A stretch of DNA of 64,000 nt, taken from positions 19,287,104-19,351,103 of the forward strand of contig CM033402.1 of assembly GCA_019426215.1 (NCBI GenBank). Direction: 5' to 3'. Source of the stretch: Buddleja alternifolia (lineage: Eukaryota; Streptophyta; Magnoliopsida; Lamiales; Scrophulariaceae). The notes under the pieces are model-generated. The model searched no databases and was not told the origin of the DNA. It saw only the letters and a list, made by a program, of their open reading frames with translations. Below, piece after piece: positions 1 to 11,799 of the stretch; position 1 is the stretch's first letter, and the number at the start of each line of letters is the position of its first letter. A program made the position numbers and the translations under genes.

Positions 1-417
1 TTTAGAAAATGTAGAAATAAAAAATAAAAATTACGAAACAAGAAAACAACATAAATATACATTTTTGAGCTATAATGGAGAGATTATTGCAAGTACGCAA
101 AGAACTCAATGAAGGAGAGAAGAAGAGAAGTGCTTAACCCATCAAAATTAAACAAGAAATATATAGGTGAAGTATTGATTTACAATTCTTACCTTAGTTC
201 CTTCGAATTTATTCAGCATTCATGTCAATCAATACTTAATTTCTAAAATATTTATAATTTATTAAAAAATAATTCATTTAATTAAATTAATATTTAAAAT
301 TTGAATATGTAACATTCTTAAATTGAACAATATCTATGTATATGTATTATTTTATCTGTGTTCATAAATTCAGGTGTGTGTTGTTTACTAGTAAAGCCAA
401 GAATTCTGTAATGAACA
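1..417. other. AT-rich flank, no gene seen
   Basis: AT-rich sequence without a convincing reading frame or RNA gene. Its last five bases, GAACA at 413-417, are the left target-site duplication of the Copia-type element that starts at 418. Confidence 0.6.
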
Positions 418-861
418 TGTTGGAATGCATAGGTCGGGTCGTGACCCGTGACCCAAATTGCATCCATATTTAGTTGATAGAACTCTTCTAGAAGGAGTAG
501 AAGTCCTAGTAGATTTGGGAACCCATCTATTTAGTTAGATCTATCTCCCCAAATATCTCATCAGAAAACATACGTATAAAAAAAAATCACTCAACAGAAA
601 AATATCTGAGTTCTCTCTTCTCTCTCTAAAAACGTTTCATCTCTCCCTCTTGGAGAATCACCATTTTTCTCCAAGGGTTTAAGGTGTGGGCATATTGGGG
701 GTTGCTCTGGTAGCTAATCCACTACGGAAATGAAGTCATACACGGAGGTTAGTAGAAGAGTCCGGGGATAAGAGTATAACATGTAGATCGATTATTCCGC
801 TGCGATTACCAAAAGGTATGTACTGTATTTATGACGTGTTATTAGAGTTTATGATCCAACA
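418..861 (+). repeat. 5' LTR of the Copia-type element
   Basis: Nearly identical to 16640-17088 along its whole length, differing by scattered substitutions and small indels. Boundaries are TG at 418 and CA at 861, directly before the tRNA primer site. The shared tail includes a CT-rich leader and the stretch around GTCCGGGGATAAGAGTATAA. Confidence 0.93.
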
Positions 862-862
862 G

Positions 863-876
863 TGGTATCAGAGCCA
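863..876 (+). promoter_or_regulatory. tRNA-iMet primer-binding site
   Basis: TGGTATCAGAGCCA lies one base after the left LTR. This is the standard plant primer-binding site complementary to the 3' end of initiator Met tRNA, used to prime minus-strand cDNA. It fixes the LTR boundary and the plus orientation of the element. Confidence 0.93.
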
Positions 877-1375
877 TTTGGGCTCTTTCTCACCGCTATG
901 AATGAAAATATGTGTATTTTCGAATATGTTATGCCTATGTTTCGATGTGTTATGATGTGTAATACCGACGCTATGTTGTATAGCTCGAGAAGATGATTAA
1001 TTTTGATATATTACACATCAAAAACGGATGAAAATTGAGAAAATTATGAATTTTCTTTGTTCTAGGGCAATTCAAATTTTTTAATCATATTTTTTGAGAA
1101 ATTTGTTCGATGATTTTTTCCTGCAATCTATGAAGTGTTGAAGATCTCGAAAAGACGATTAAATCGGTATAAGATTCATTAAAAACGGATTAGTAATGAG
1201 TTTTATGTGATTTTTTGAAGTTTGTCAAAGCATTTTCAAAATCTGAAATTTTTGATCCATAAATCGAACCTGTTACGACTGTGTAAAGTCTTCTGTTTTT
1301 GTTCTATGTTAAAGAGCACGAAAAGACATTTGAAATGGTATATTATGGGTCAAAAAACGGACTAAGAATGAATTA

Positions 1376-1979
1376 GGCCACGATTGGATGGGATACTGTT
1401 TCCCATTTCTCGATTTCTCAGAGATTTTTTTCATCAAAAATACATATGCTTGACATCTCCCAAAAATATCCCAAAGAAAAACTACACACAATTTCTCAGA
1501 AACAAATCTCAAATTTCTTTGAGAAATGCATTTACTTGACATTTCTCTCATATTTTTCTCAGAAAGTCAAAATTTTATTATTCATGATTAGACAGTTCAC
1601 TCAATAATTGAAAGTGTTTTATCCGTCAATATCTTGATATAATCATCAAAATAATCACATATCTTTATTTGAAATGATGTAAGCTATGAAATAAGATCCA
1701 CTTTGTATATTTTTGGATCAATTAATTGATGAGTTTAACTTAAATATGTTAAATATTCTTACAAAAACTAAATTCATCCATACCAATTTCCCACAAAAAA
1801 AGATTTTTTCTTATAAAAAAAATATATCACATCACACTTAATCATTACACTTTTTTCTATAAGAAAAACTCATTCAAACACTCTTCGTCTTTCATATCTC
1901 TATTCAATTAAAAATAATTTCTCTTACTTTATCTATGCAAAATGAGAAATTGAAAATAGACGTCCATCTAATCGGGCCC
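1376..1979. mobile_element. Tourist/Harbinger-like MITE
   Basis: A 604-bp element with imperfect terminal inverted repeats: left GGCCACGATTGGATGG, and the right end read in reverse starts GGGCCCGATTAGATGG. It is flanked by TTA at 1373-1375 and 1980-1982. A 3-bp TTA duplication with GGCC-type ends is characteristic of PIF/Harbinger (Tourist) MITEs. No transposase is encoded. It lies inside the Copia-type element, so it inserted after it. Confidence 0.82.
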
Positions 1980-2061
1980 TTAATTATGATTTTTCAAACT
2001 TTTGGCCGGATTTTTGTATTTTTTGCCGGAAAGGTAGCATCGCCGCCAGAAACCTATCGAC

Positions 2062-2197
2062 CCGAGCCGGACTGAGCCAATCTAAGTCGAGGCGAGCCGA
2101 GCCATTTCGAGTGGAGCCGGACTGAGCAGAGCAAGGCTGAGCGAGCCGAACCAAGCCGAGTTGGGCCGGACTGAGCCGAGCCAGACCGAGCCGAATT
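2062..2197. repeat. GAGCC-rich degenerate short tandem repeat
   Basis: A GC-rich island built from imperfect repeats of GAGCCG/GAGCCGA within AT-rich DNA, in the 5' interior of the Copia-type element. It has no reading-frame support. Such tracts can arise by slippage. Confidence 0.7.
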
Positions 2198-5100
2198 AAA
2201 AAAAAATTGACGTTATGTGGAATATAAGATTGCGCACTTCTTCGAATGCATTCAAGAATATTCGTGGGATTAATTTTTTTGTGAGCCTAATTTTTACCTT
2301 TTTATGTGATTGGTATAATAATTATTTATGTGGCTTACGAAAAAAAGAAGAAGCATGTTTTAATTTTTTTTTGGTGAATATTTATCATGATGCAACACAT
2401 GCTATATGAATTAATTCTTATGTTTGTGATGAATATGCATTATTTTCTGGGTGCTCATGCAAGTTGAATGTTTATTTTATTTAAGAAATTATGTGAGATA
2501 ATTAGTAGAAGTGGTGATAAGATTTATGTAATCTTATTAAGTAGGCTTTCATCTATGTAATTTGAAATTTATTCCTTGAGCCAAAATTGAGGTGTATTGA
2601 GGATATGTTCACCACCTTAGACCTAATTATTCTAACATGATGCACCAAATGTCAGTGTGATCCTTGAGAGACTTAGCTATTATTTACATGTGTTGCATAG
2701 ATTATCATTAAGATTGTGACACGTGCATTATTGTTAATATTGCTTATGCATATATATATAATTTTATATATGATATATATGGACAATGTTATACTTTATT
2801 TTAGATCTGTGAATTCTTATATTGTCTTTTAACTCAGTGGGAGATGATTACTAGCCTGAGTTGTGAATATTTCGATTTCGCAGAGTATAAGGGCATAATA
2901 AGATATTCACTTGGATCTTAAATAAAATATTAGACCAGTACATATTGCGCATATAGGGTAAATTAGACCTTAGATCAACTCACCATTTTAAGTCAATTGA
3001 GTATGAAAAATGGACAAGTTATCTATAATTGTCGCGATTTAAGACGCTGGCAATTTATAAGTGGATCAAAATTAGAAAATTGCGCTTTAATTTGTTTAAG
3101 CTGCAATTATACAACTACTAAAGTGCTAGAGCTCTATTCTAGAATATGAGTTCACTCACGAACAATGGTTCTAATTAGGTGATTTATACCTTTATGTCGC
3201 TATTCGAGCTGACTATTGGTATTTATAGTTTGTGCTTAATTCAACTAAAATTGCCTAATTTGAGGTTGATTTTGTAAGGTTGAAAAATGTACATGGTCAT
3301 TTTAATTTTATCGCTCACACTAATCAACATGAGCCAATAAGAGCAAATATTGACGCAAGCAAAGTGGGGCTGGACAAAAATAAGATTTAAAAAAATTAGA
3401 ACCACAACTGATCCAACAAAGTGATAAGAATGTCACTTTAATCTTAAAGACAACAAAGATCAACAAATGCTAAGTGCTAAATTGACAAAGATTGGTCAAT
3501 TCGCTCGTGATTGCAATGAGATGGAGTTTGACTTTCCGAGGCTCTCTCATTAATTTTAGATGCTAATGTCCCTAAATATTTACTAAATGTGTTATAGATG
3601 GCAGCGAGACATAGCATGCATGGAGATTGAGCAATAAATAGACTATCATCAAGTATTGTGCAGCCTAAATTTAAAAGGAAAAGCGTGGCGCACAAGAGGA
3701 GGCATTATGAGTGCCACCTAATAATTCAAAATATGTTTTTGAGTTAATTTTTAAAAACAATTGTGATAAGTGTGAGCTGATCAATAGTGATATGCAAAAG
3801 ACACTCATTACATGATATAGTCTATTTTTAAATAACGCATATGTTAGACATTTGTTAAACAATATGATTTGTCCATCTTTTATGAGAGAGACCTTTATCG
3901 CATAAGTTTTTGAATGGTTTCTTCTGGATATAATTGACTTAAAATATAATTTCTTTTTCTTCTCTTTCTTCGATATCTGGTGTTTAGACGAATAATCATG
4001 TTAGCTGGAGGAGGCTATTGGCTTTACTCGCTAAGATCAATCTCCCTCTAACATTTTGGCATACGAGAGAATGATGACTATGCTAGCTAGAGGAGACTTA
4101 TTGGCTTACTTGCTAAAGTTAACTTTCCTCTATAAAATTTTCTAGCAGGAAAAGCCTGCCAGGAAACAAAAGGAGGCTATTTATCCTCTAGAGTTAGTCC
4201 ACTTAGATGAGTGCAGACTTATGAATGTAAGACACTTAGCAATAACTTCTATTTTCCACTGTTTCGCGCTATAAGTTAGTACATCCACTATCTCACTCGT
4301 CAGAAGCGCTAAGTCATTGTTAGCGACTCTTGATGAAGACTAGAGATCAAGTAGAGTTGAAAACTAATGTTGAATGTACTAATGGCTAGCGAGATGATAT
4401 GTCTAATTAGTTTGGACAAATACCTAGGAAAATAAAGGTGCAAGATGATTCAAAAGACTTAGCAGCTAAATGAGCTTGCGAAAAGGTGTTGAATCAAAAA
4501 CTTCTAAAGAGTTAGAATTTTTTATGGCGCAAATGATTTGCATCTCATGAGGAAGTGTAATTAGGATTGCAGCCTATATTATGAAATAAGTGTCTTCAAA
4601 GTCAATACTCCAACATATGCATTTTGGCATGGCAGCAAGCCAATTCCAAGGTAATGCGCCCTTCTTAGACAAGGTATATTTTTCACTTAGTGAAGAATAC
4701 CTTAACGGAGGCATGAGATAGACTAAGTCGTACATTGTAAATTTTCTCAATGTGAAAATTGTGAGAATAACTGAAGTCAAAGCGAGCTTGAGCTATATGA
4801 GCTACAAGGTGTACAAGGAGACACTCATTTATCTAGCAAAGGTGTAGTTTCTTAAGCTCATCCAACGAATGCTAAGATAATGAGAGCGATCCTAAAGTCA
4901 GTGGGAGTGTCTCACTTGGCATCTACTCTCAAAGCACATAGCGTAAGAAAGATTGAACAAGAATCATTCCCCATCGTCTATACGAGATTGAGTGGGATTC
5001 CTTCTCATGTACTTATGTGGACGGTTGATGATAAACTTTGAACATTTGACTTCAGTTAGTGTCTTAAGTGGATAACTACCATGAAGAAAAAGCCAAATGA

Positions 5101-6612
5101 CTAAGAACAAAAATCCAGGCAAGTTGATCTTTTATCTAAATGCAAGACCATTGGAACATGCGGTTTAGTGGTCAAGTGCAACGTAGATGGATCAATTGAC
5201 AAGTTTAAATTGCGGAGATGTTTTCCCTAGTGGTGAGATTTGCCTCTACTCGCTATACCGTAATGTTAGTCGCCATTGTAATCTTGGTTTGTCCTTGATG
5301 TGGAAATTGACATATTGATATGTGGAATGGGTAAGGAGATCCATAGGGATTCTCCAATGAATTCAAGATGTGGGGCAAGAGCGCAAACTTTGCTGCTTGA
5401 AAAGCTTCATTAATGCATTGAATTCTCTTCAAATAGTGATACTGTCGATTTCATCGAGCTATCACCTAGATAGGCTTTATGGTGATCGAACTAGATCTCT
5501 ACATATATGTCAATAGTGAGTGGGAGGATTGATCTTTCATTATGTGAGCAATAACGTGATGGGTGAAAAATATGGAGGTGTGGCCACTTTGTAGTGGTTT
5601 TCCTTTATACTCGAGAAAAGGACATAGGAGAAGTAGGATGCACACTTGGGTGTTGAACTGCCAAAGTTCTTCTAGGGAACTTTTACGTTTTCTTTGAAGC
5701 AATTGAAGTAAGCATCATACTCATCCTATTGACACTCCATGGTTAAGGATTGTATTCTTAGCCAAAGAGATATGCCTAAACTTAAAAAAAGTAAAAGGAT
5801 TCTGTAGTTAAAGCGCTGTAGAAAGTTTGATATACACTTTGTGTGTGATCACTAGCCTGTGCTTAGTAGTTAGAGTAGTGAGTGGATGTCGAAGTAGTCC
5901 TTGATGAAAATATTGAGGTGCATTCAAGATAATACTAAGATATCTTATTAGATTAGTCTAAGATGGTGTGTATGCTATCTATGATGTTAGACTAATCTAA
6001 TAAGATATTCTTATCTGTGTGATAATAGAGTCACTTCGATGTATGCTTTCGGCGCAAAGTATTACTGGACTAAAGTTCATATGATGTTAGTAAGCGTGAC
6101 ATGCCCAAATTGAGTGGGAGCTCCATCATAGCATGTATGCATACTACATGTGCTTTGGGACGACCTTTTGAGAGAAGTGACTGAATGGATCCCTACTTCG
6201 TCACTGTGAGAGTGCTCATTGTTTATTAGTACCCTTTGGGACTCTGGACCGTGCCATGAGGTGTAAGCTTGATGATGCTACTTTAGCACGTTCTCCAATG
6301 GCCATGGAAAGGATTCGGTTAGTCGGAGCATGTCTAGGAAAGCTATCAGGTCCAAGCTGAGTGGCATGTGAGGCCAAGGAAGAACTAAAGGTGATAACGC
6401 ACTTATGTCCTAATACTCATAGGCCGGCCGACTGAGTCAAATTTGTTTGACATAGTCATGAACATAGGTACATATACTCGAGAGAGTTAAGCATGCTCTA
6501 ATATAACCCTTTTGGGTCAGAGATGCTTGATCTGGAGCGACCACACAGTGTGGGGGTACATAGCGATTTTTGTGGAGTTGTAGGGTTATGTTAGTTTGGT
6601 GATAGCTTAATA
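2198..6612. other. non-coding interior of the Copia-type element
   Basis: More than 4 kb without a supported gene. Only short chance frames (60-90 codons) occur and none matches a retroelement domain. Two internal signals are listed separately: a diverged local duplication near 3998-4150 (two copies around the words AGGAGGCTATTGGC and AGGAGACTTATTGGC) and a perfect hairpin at 5941-6007. Confidence 0.6.
5941..6007. repeat. perfect 21-bp inverted repeat (hairpin)
   Basis: Arms 5941-5961 and 5987-6007 are exact reverse complements (21 of 21) around a 25-base spacer. Pairing continues outward with a one-base bulge. It lies in the interior of the Copia-type element and has no coding context. Confidence 0.85.
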
Positions 6613-6617
6613 TAACT

Positions 6618-7938
6618 TGTTAACTGTCGGTAACAACACGGAATCGAACAAATAATATAGTGAAAAGTAAGATCGTTTCCACAGGGAAGGTTATCAAGTA
6701 CCAAACGAAGTTTATCCTATTATTTAGACTATTGATTATCAAAGATGTGATTTTTACACTAATTAAAAGCAAAAACTTAATAAAATCAGAATTAATTATA
6801 AATAATTAAAACAGAGATAATTGAAATGAATAATCAATTAACAAAAAGCCTAGGGATTAAGATTTCATCAAGGTATTTCTATGGATTATTTACTTTCAAT
6901 GGATTATCATTCTTGTTTAAATTAAAGACCCAAATTCCTAATTAAATACATGAATACTCTCCTGAGATCTTCATGAGTATCCAACTAAATTAATTAATGT
7001 CACTCCCATGATTAGAAACTAATTTAGATGAATCCATTAAGTTCTATGAATATTGTTTAACTAATCTTATGCAAAATTACCAATATCCCTATTAAGCAAT
7101 TTCACATGTCTATTAAATCTGAACTGATAAACTAATTCACCTCCCAGTACTTCTTAATTTATCTTAAATCATGCAATTGATGATCAAGCAATTACAAGCA
7201 TTAAACACTCATAAATAGATAAACAAAACAAGAATCAAATCCATAAATCATGAATAATCCAAATTAATACGCAAGATTACATCTTAAGCCATAGAAAATA
7301 ATTTAGCTATGCATAATTAAAGAAAAACAAGAAATAAATTGCATAAACATAATAATACTCATGTTCAACAATGGAGGATTAGAAAAATACAACTTGAGAA
7401 GATGAAAGCTTCCAACTCCAAGAAATCTCCTTAAAGGCTTCTTTATCTTCCTCTCCAAGTCTTCTAAGTCAAGAATATAACTCTCTACCCTATACTATAG
7501 CCTCAAAAACGTTTTTCCCTCTTTCCTTAACTTAAAAGGAGTCTTAGATACATAAAATAGGCCCAACCAAGTCATAAAATCGGCCCATGAAAATTATAAA
7601 AACCCGCAGCTGCACAACTGTGCAGAATATCTGCACAACTGTGCAGTCTACCTGTGCAAAAAATTTTCTCTTAATATTTCTTCAACGAAACTTTCTCGTT
7701 TGGCCTCTCTATTGTATTTCTTCACGTCCTCTTGGTTAGACTTCATTATTCTCGTAAGAAACACTCCTTCCATTCATCAAATCAATCATTTTTATGCCTA
7801 CAAAAGCATTGAAACTACTTAGAAATCACAATACATAAATTAGGCTAAAAATAAAGGAAAAGATTAACTACAAGGCATAAAATAAAGGTAAATGTGAGGT
7901 AAAACATTATGAAAATATGTAAAATATGAGATCTAACA
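6618..7938 (-). repeat. 3' LTR of the Athila-like element
   Basis: 1321 bp, starting TGTTAACTGTCGG on the plus strand and ending CTAACA. It is highly similar to 14054-16483 once the insertion at 14882-16003 is removed. It contains a short internal repeat around CTGCACAACTGTGCAG near 7612-7650. Confidence 0.93.
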
Positions 7939-7952
7939 AACACCCCACACTT
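7939..7952 (-). promoter_or_regulatory. polypurine tract of the Athila-like element
   Basis: On the minus strand AAGTGTGGGGTGTTT immediately precedes the 3' LTR start TGTTAG. This is the position and composition expected of the plus-strand primer in plant gypsy elements. Confidence 0.75.
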
Positions 7953-9060
7953 AACCTTTACTCGTCCTCGAGTAAATCTAAATAAAACAAAAACAAAAAC
8001 AAAGATAACACCACTTTCGTAGGGAACACGATTGCATTTAGCACGTACAACAAGCCGTTTAACCCCTAGGTTACCCCTAGTGGACGAGTTTTGTCTCGTG
8101 AGGGTTTGCAGAGAATATACCCACAAAATTCATGACATTCGTTTATTTGTCTCGTTGTTCATCAACTCAGCAAATAGTCATAACATTTATCACTCCCCAC
8201 AATCATCACACATAAACCAATAAACACATCGAATCATTATTTTTCCACCACATGAACATCTTTACTCTCAAGTCTTCACACTAATCCCAAACAAGTTCGA
8301 TTTAATATGCATCCGCTCGTGCGCGATATATGAGTTCTAGCAAGGGAACATTTCAGTTATTTCAAGCAAAAACACAAACATCTATCATATTTCATCCTCA
8401 TTTGCTTTCCTTCATTCAAAATTTATCAACCCGTGCAATGTCTCGCTAGTCAAGCTTTCTATGTCACCCTTGTAACAAATTTTGGGTCAATGACTCTCAA
8501 ACCAGTCGGTTTTAAGGCACTAAGTGTCAAGACACCCCAACAGACTTAATCACTCAAATGACAAAGGCTAGAAACGAAACTGGGTGATTTTAGCATTCAT
8601 TGGCTACTGAATCAATTTTTCTTTTTTATTTTTTCTTTTCTTTTCTTTTTTTTTCTTTTCTTTGCTTCTTCAATTTTTCTCCAAATATCCCCATGTATCC
8701 AAAAATATGTAATTGCTTTTATCTCCCCAATCAATCCCCTTTACTAGAACTCGTGTGTAGTGTGTAAAGATGCATAAAAATTTCACAAATTTCAGGCTGA
8801 GTGATCAAACTCAATAAAAAGAGTATTCATGTACAAAAATCAGATTCACATGTTTATATAGTCCAGAGTTCTAATATGGGAACACAAATATTATGAACAA
8901 GTTAACCAATTTTCAGCAACAACTCAACAAAAAAAAAATGACGTATGCCCAATCCTTTCACCAATTAACCACATTACCCCACAGTTAAACAATTCAATAT
9001 ACTCTAATCACAGCATGCAAGCAACCACCCCACACTTTAAAACAACACATTGTCCTCAAT
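7953..9060. other. non-coding 3' interior of the Athila-like element
   Basis: AT-rich sequence between the polypurine tract and the GC-rich block. It has a T/C-rich simple tract at about 8618-8660 and a second polypurine-like segment around 9024-9060, where the minus strand reads AAAGTGTGGGG. No gene is supported. Confidence 0.6.
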
Positions 9061-9064
9061 GTAC

Positions 9065-9740
9065 TTAAGTGAAACCGATATGCAAGAACGGAAGCAAAGT
9101 GTAATTAAAATAACAGTGAAAGAAATACTCCCCTATTGATGTGCATGATGGCCTGGGAGTCGGTAGGGTGAAGCTCACTATAGTATCCGTGGGGAGCAGT
9201 TGTAGAGCAAGATTAATGGAAGATCCCGTTTCTTTTCGAGCCCGTTTTGACATTGTGAGCAAAATCCACATGATGGGCTGTTGGAAGAAATTAACTTGGG
9301 ACAGTCCAAATTTGCCACCCAAAGCAGCAGCCAAACGACAGATCGGAGGTGGAGCTGTCTGAGATGGGTGGTCGAAGGCGGCGACGGTGATGGTAGAATA
9401 CGACGGCGGCGGTGGAGTTTTTGAGACAGATCGAGAGAGAGTTGGATCTGAGTGGGTAGCGACCGGCTCTGTGTGGCAGAGAACAGGCGGTGATGGCGCG
9501 GATGATACGGTGTCAGTTTGTAAGCAGACGGCGGCGTGTGGTTTACAGCCGCGCTTGGTCACGCTGGTTTCAGCGATGAAGGTTGAGCGGTTAGCGGTGG
9601 CGCGTTGAAGTGTGGTGAGCGGCTGTTAACTGCTGAAGTGTGGGGTGAGCAGCAGCGTCGTGGTGATGTATAAAGAAAGACGAGACCACGGCGGTTCGAA
9701 CCGAAAAGGAATTAAACAATGACCCGCCACCTAGAAAACT
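9065..9740. other. GC-rich block with overlapping open frames on both strands, origin unknown
   Basis: A sharp rise in GC inside the element. The minus strand is open for 165 codons (9065-9562), rich in Pro, Ser and Thr. The plus strand is also open in two frames (9141-9362 and 9387-9608). Open frames on both strands are what high GC alone gives, and I recognise no domain. It may be a 5' leader or CpG-rich upstream part of the hAT transposase gene that follows, or captured DNA. Confidence 0.4.
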
Positions 9741-9741
9741 A

Positions 9742-11301
9742 ATGGAGAAAAGATCTGGCGTATGGAAGGACTTTATTGTCTACTTTGACAATGAAGGTAA
9801 GCGTAAAGCTAAATGTAAACATTGTGATAAATCGTATGCGGCTAGTACGAAAAAAAATGGAACTTCTACATTGCATAGTCATTTGAAAGGTTGTAGAAAA
9901 AATCCTAATAATCCTAATGTTGGAGATAATACAATTCTAAGTTATTGTTAAAGTGGAACGGGGGATAGAGAGGTGACGTCGAGTCGGAAAGTTGACCATG
10001 AATCTCTCAGACAAGCTGTAGCTCACATGTTAGTTGTCGATGAAATGCCGTTTTGTTCCGTGGAAAAAGAAGGATTGAGGAATTTATTAACTGTTGCATG
10101 CCCAACTTTTCCTATGCCATCAAGATCAACTATAACAAGAGATGTTTATAAGCTTTATTTTGATGAGAAACAGAAGTTGAAAAATTACTTAACTCGGTCT
10201 GGGCAAAGACTTTCATTGACCACGGATACATGGAGTTCTAATCAAAATATCACTTATCTATGTTTGACTGGACATTATATTGCTGACGATTGGAAAATGC
10301 GTAAGGTGATTCTTAATTTCATCCCTTGTCCTAGTCATAAAGGTGATGAAATGGGGCTTTTGATCGAGGAATGTTTACTTGATTGGGGAATTAACAAAAT
10401 TTTTGCAATTACGGTGGATAATGCTTCTGCTAATGACACTGCTATGAGTTACTTGAGAAGACGATTTGTCAATTGGGGGACCGCTATATTGGGTGGAAAA
10501 TATTTGCATATGAGATGTGTTGCTCATATTATAAATCTTGTTGTGAGAGATGGATTAAGAGAGATTAATCAATCGGTTGAGCGTGTTCGTGCTGTTGTAA
10601 GGTATGTAAGACAATCACCTGTTAGAGTGAAAAAGTTCAATGGTTTTGTTCTTGAAGAAAAAGTGGAAAGTAAGAAATCATTGTGTCTTGATGTCGCAAC
10701 TAGATGGAATTCTACTTTCTTGATGCTAGAAATTGCAATCATTTTTCGAGATGTATTCGATAGATATGAGATGTCTGATTCTGACCTTCGTTTTGATTTT
10801 TGGGCTATCGGGACCTATGGAACTATAGGTTTTCCTATGGGACATGATTGGTCCGTTGTCGAACGTTTGGTGAAAGTACTGCGAAACTTCTATACCCTCA
10901 CTCTTCGAGTATCCGGTACTTCTTATGTGACATCTAGCAATTTCATGGATGAAATAAGTGATATGGACGATCTCTTAAAGGGGTGGTCAGATTGTAATGA
11001 TGTGAAGTTAAAAGAAATGGCAAAAAGAATGAGGCTGAAGTTCGATAAATATTGGGGAAATCTAAGTGGAGGCAAAATGAACATAGTGTTATATGTTACT
11101 GTTATACTTGACCCCCGTAAAAAATTCCAGTATGTGGATCTTCTTTTGAGGAGCATGTATGACGATGAGCGAGGAGAGGAAATGGGGAACCTTGCAACGA
11201 ATGCTCTTTATGAGGAGCACCCAAAATTTTTTCAAAATGCGAAAATTGTGCACGCTGGTGCTAAAATTAGCACAATTGTGCACCTGATTTACATTGTATG
11301 A
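9742..11301 (+). pseudogene. hAT-family transposase (BED zinc finger, RICESLEEPER-like), broken
   Basis: Residues 1-69 carry a BED-type zinc finger (CKHC pair, then an H/C cluster at LHSHLKGC). A TAA stop at 9949-9951 interrupts the frame, which continues in the same phase to 11301. The second part has the hAT transposase core, with motifs LTTDTWSS, WGINKIFAITVDNASAND and HMRCVAHIINLVV, and then a DUF4413-like segment with KYWG and ILDPRKKFQY. The C-terminal hATC dimerisation region is absent: the last 20 or so residues are unrelated sequence. Full-length plant relatives are about 650-700 residues, so the 3' third is lost. It lies antisense inside the Athila-like element. I found no clear 8-bp duplication or terminal repeats. 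Confidence 0.88.
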
Positions 11302-11799
11302 TAACCCATGCACCTTGTTTTTCATGTTTTTGACCTGCAACAAGAATAACTTCCATTAGTAAAACACTTGACCCCCCCAAAAAAAAAAAAGAACAAAATT
11401 CCAAGCATAAAATATTAAAAACAATAAAGCAGAAAGAAGAAAACGACAACAAAAACAACGAAAACTCTTGGGTTGCCTCCCAAACAGCGCTTGTTTAAAG
11501 TCATTAGCTTGACTTAGACGAAATTATTGTTGAGTTTTGGCGAGGAAAATTGCTTCCCCTCGAGGAATATCATCGCCTGAAAAATACAAAGCACTGTTAA
11601 TTCTTTTCATATAAAAAATATTCCAACCTATTCCCTCCTTCTTCCATTGCAAATCACTTAACCATCGGTCCATTTTAGGTGTACAAATTGTAGCATTTAC
11701 AATAACAGATAGAAACTCATTTTTTCCAAGAAAAACGTACCTGAAATGTGGTGGAAAAGGTTTAAGTTTTACCTTCGGTGTAGAGGGTATTATGGGATG
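11302..11799 (-). other. post-pol interior and RT-leader remnant of the Athila-like element
   Basis: On the minus strand, 11686-11767 reads through a remnant containing LKPLPPHFRYVFLG. This resembles the leader that links protease to RT in plant gypsy elements, and is followed by decay. At 11470-11481 the minus strand has GGGAGGCAACCC, a motif commonly seen just after pol in Athila/Tat elements. The RT-to-integrase block that should lie between these two marks is missing. Confidence 0.6.

Noticed and set aside
863..876. Part of an initiator Met tRNA gene
   Set aside because: Only the 3' complement is present, directly after an LTR; it is a primer-binding site.
2215..2409. 64-codon ORF in the Copia-type interior
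   Set aside because: Aromatic- and Asn-rich chance frame in AT-rich DNA with no domain.
9065..9562. 165-codon minus-strand ORF as a gene
   Set aside because: The opposite strand is also open over the same GC-rich block and no domain is recognisable; the composition explains the open frames.
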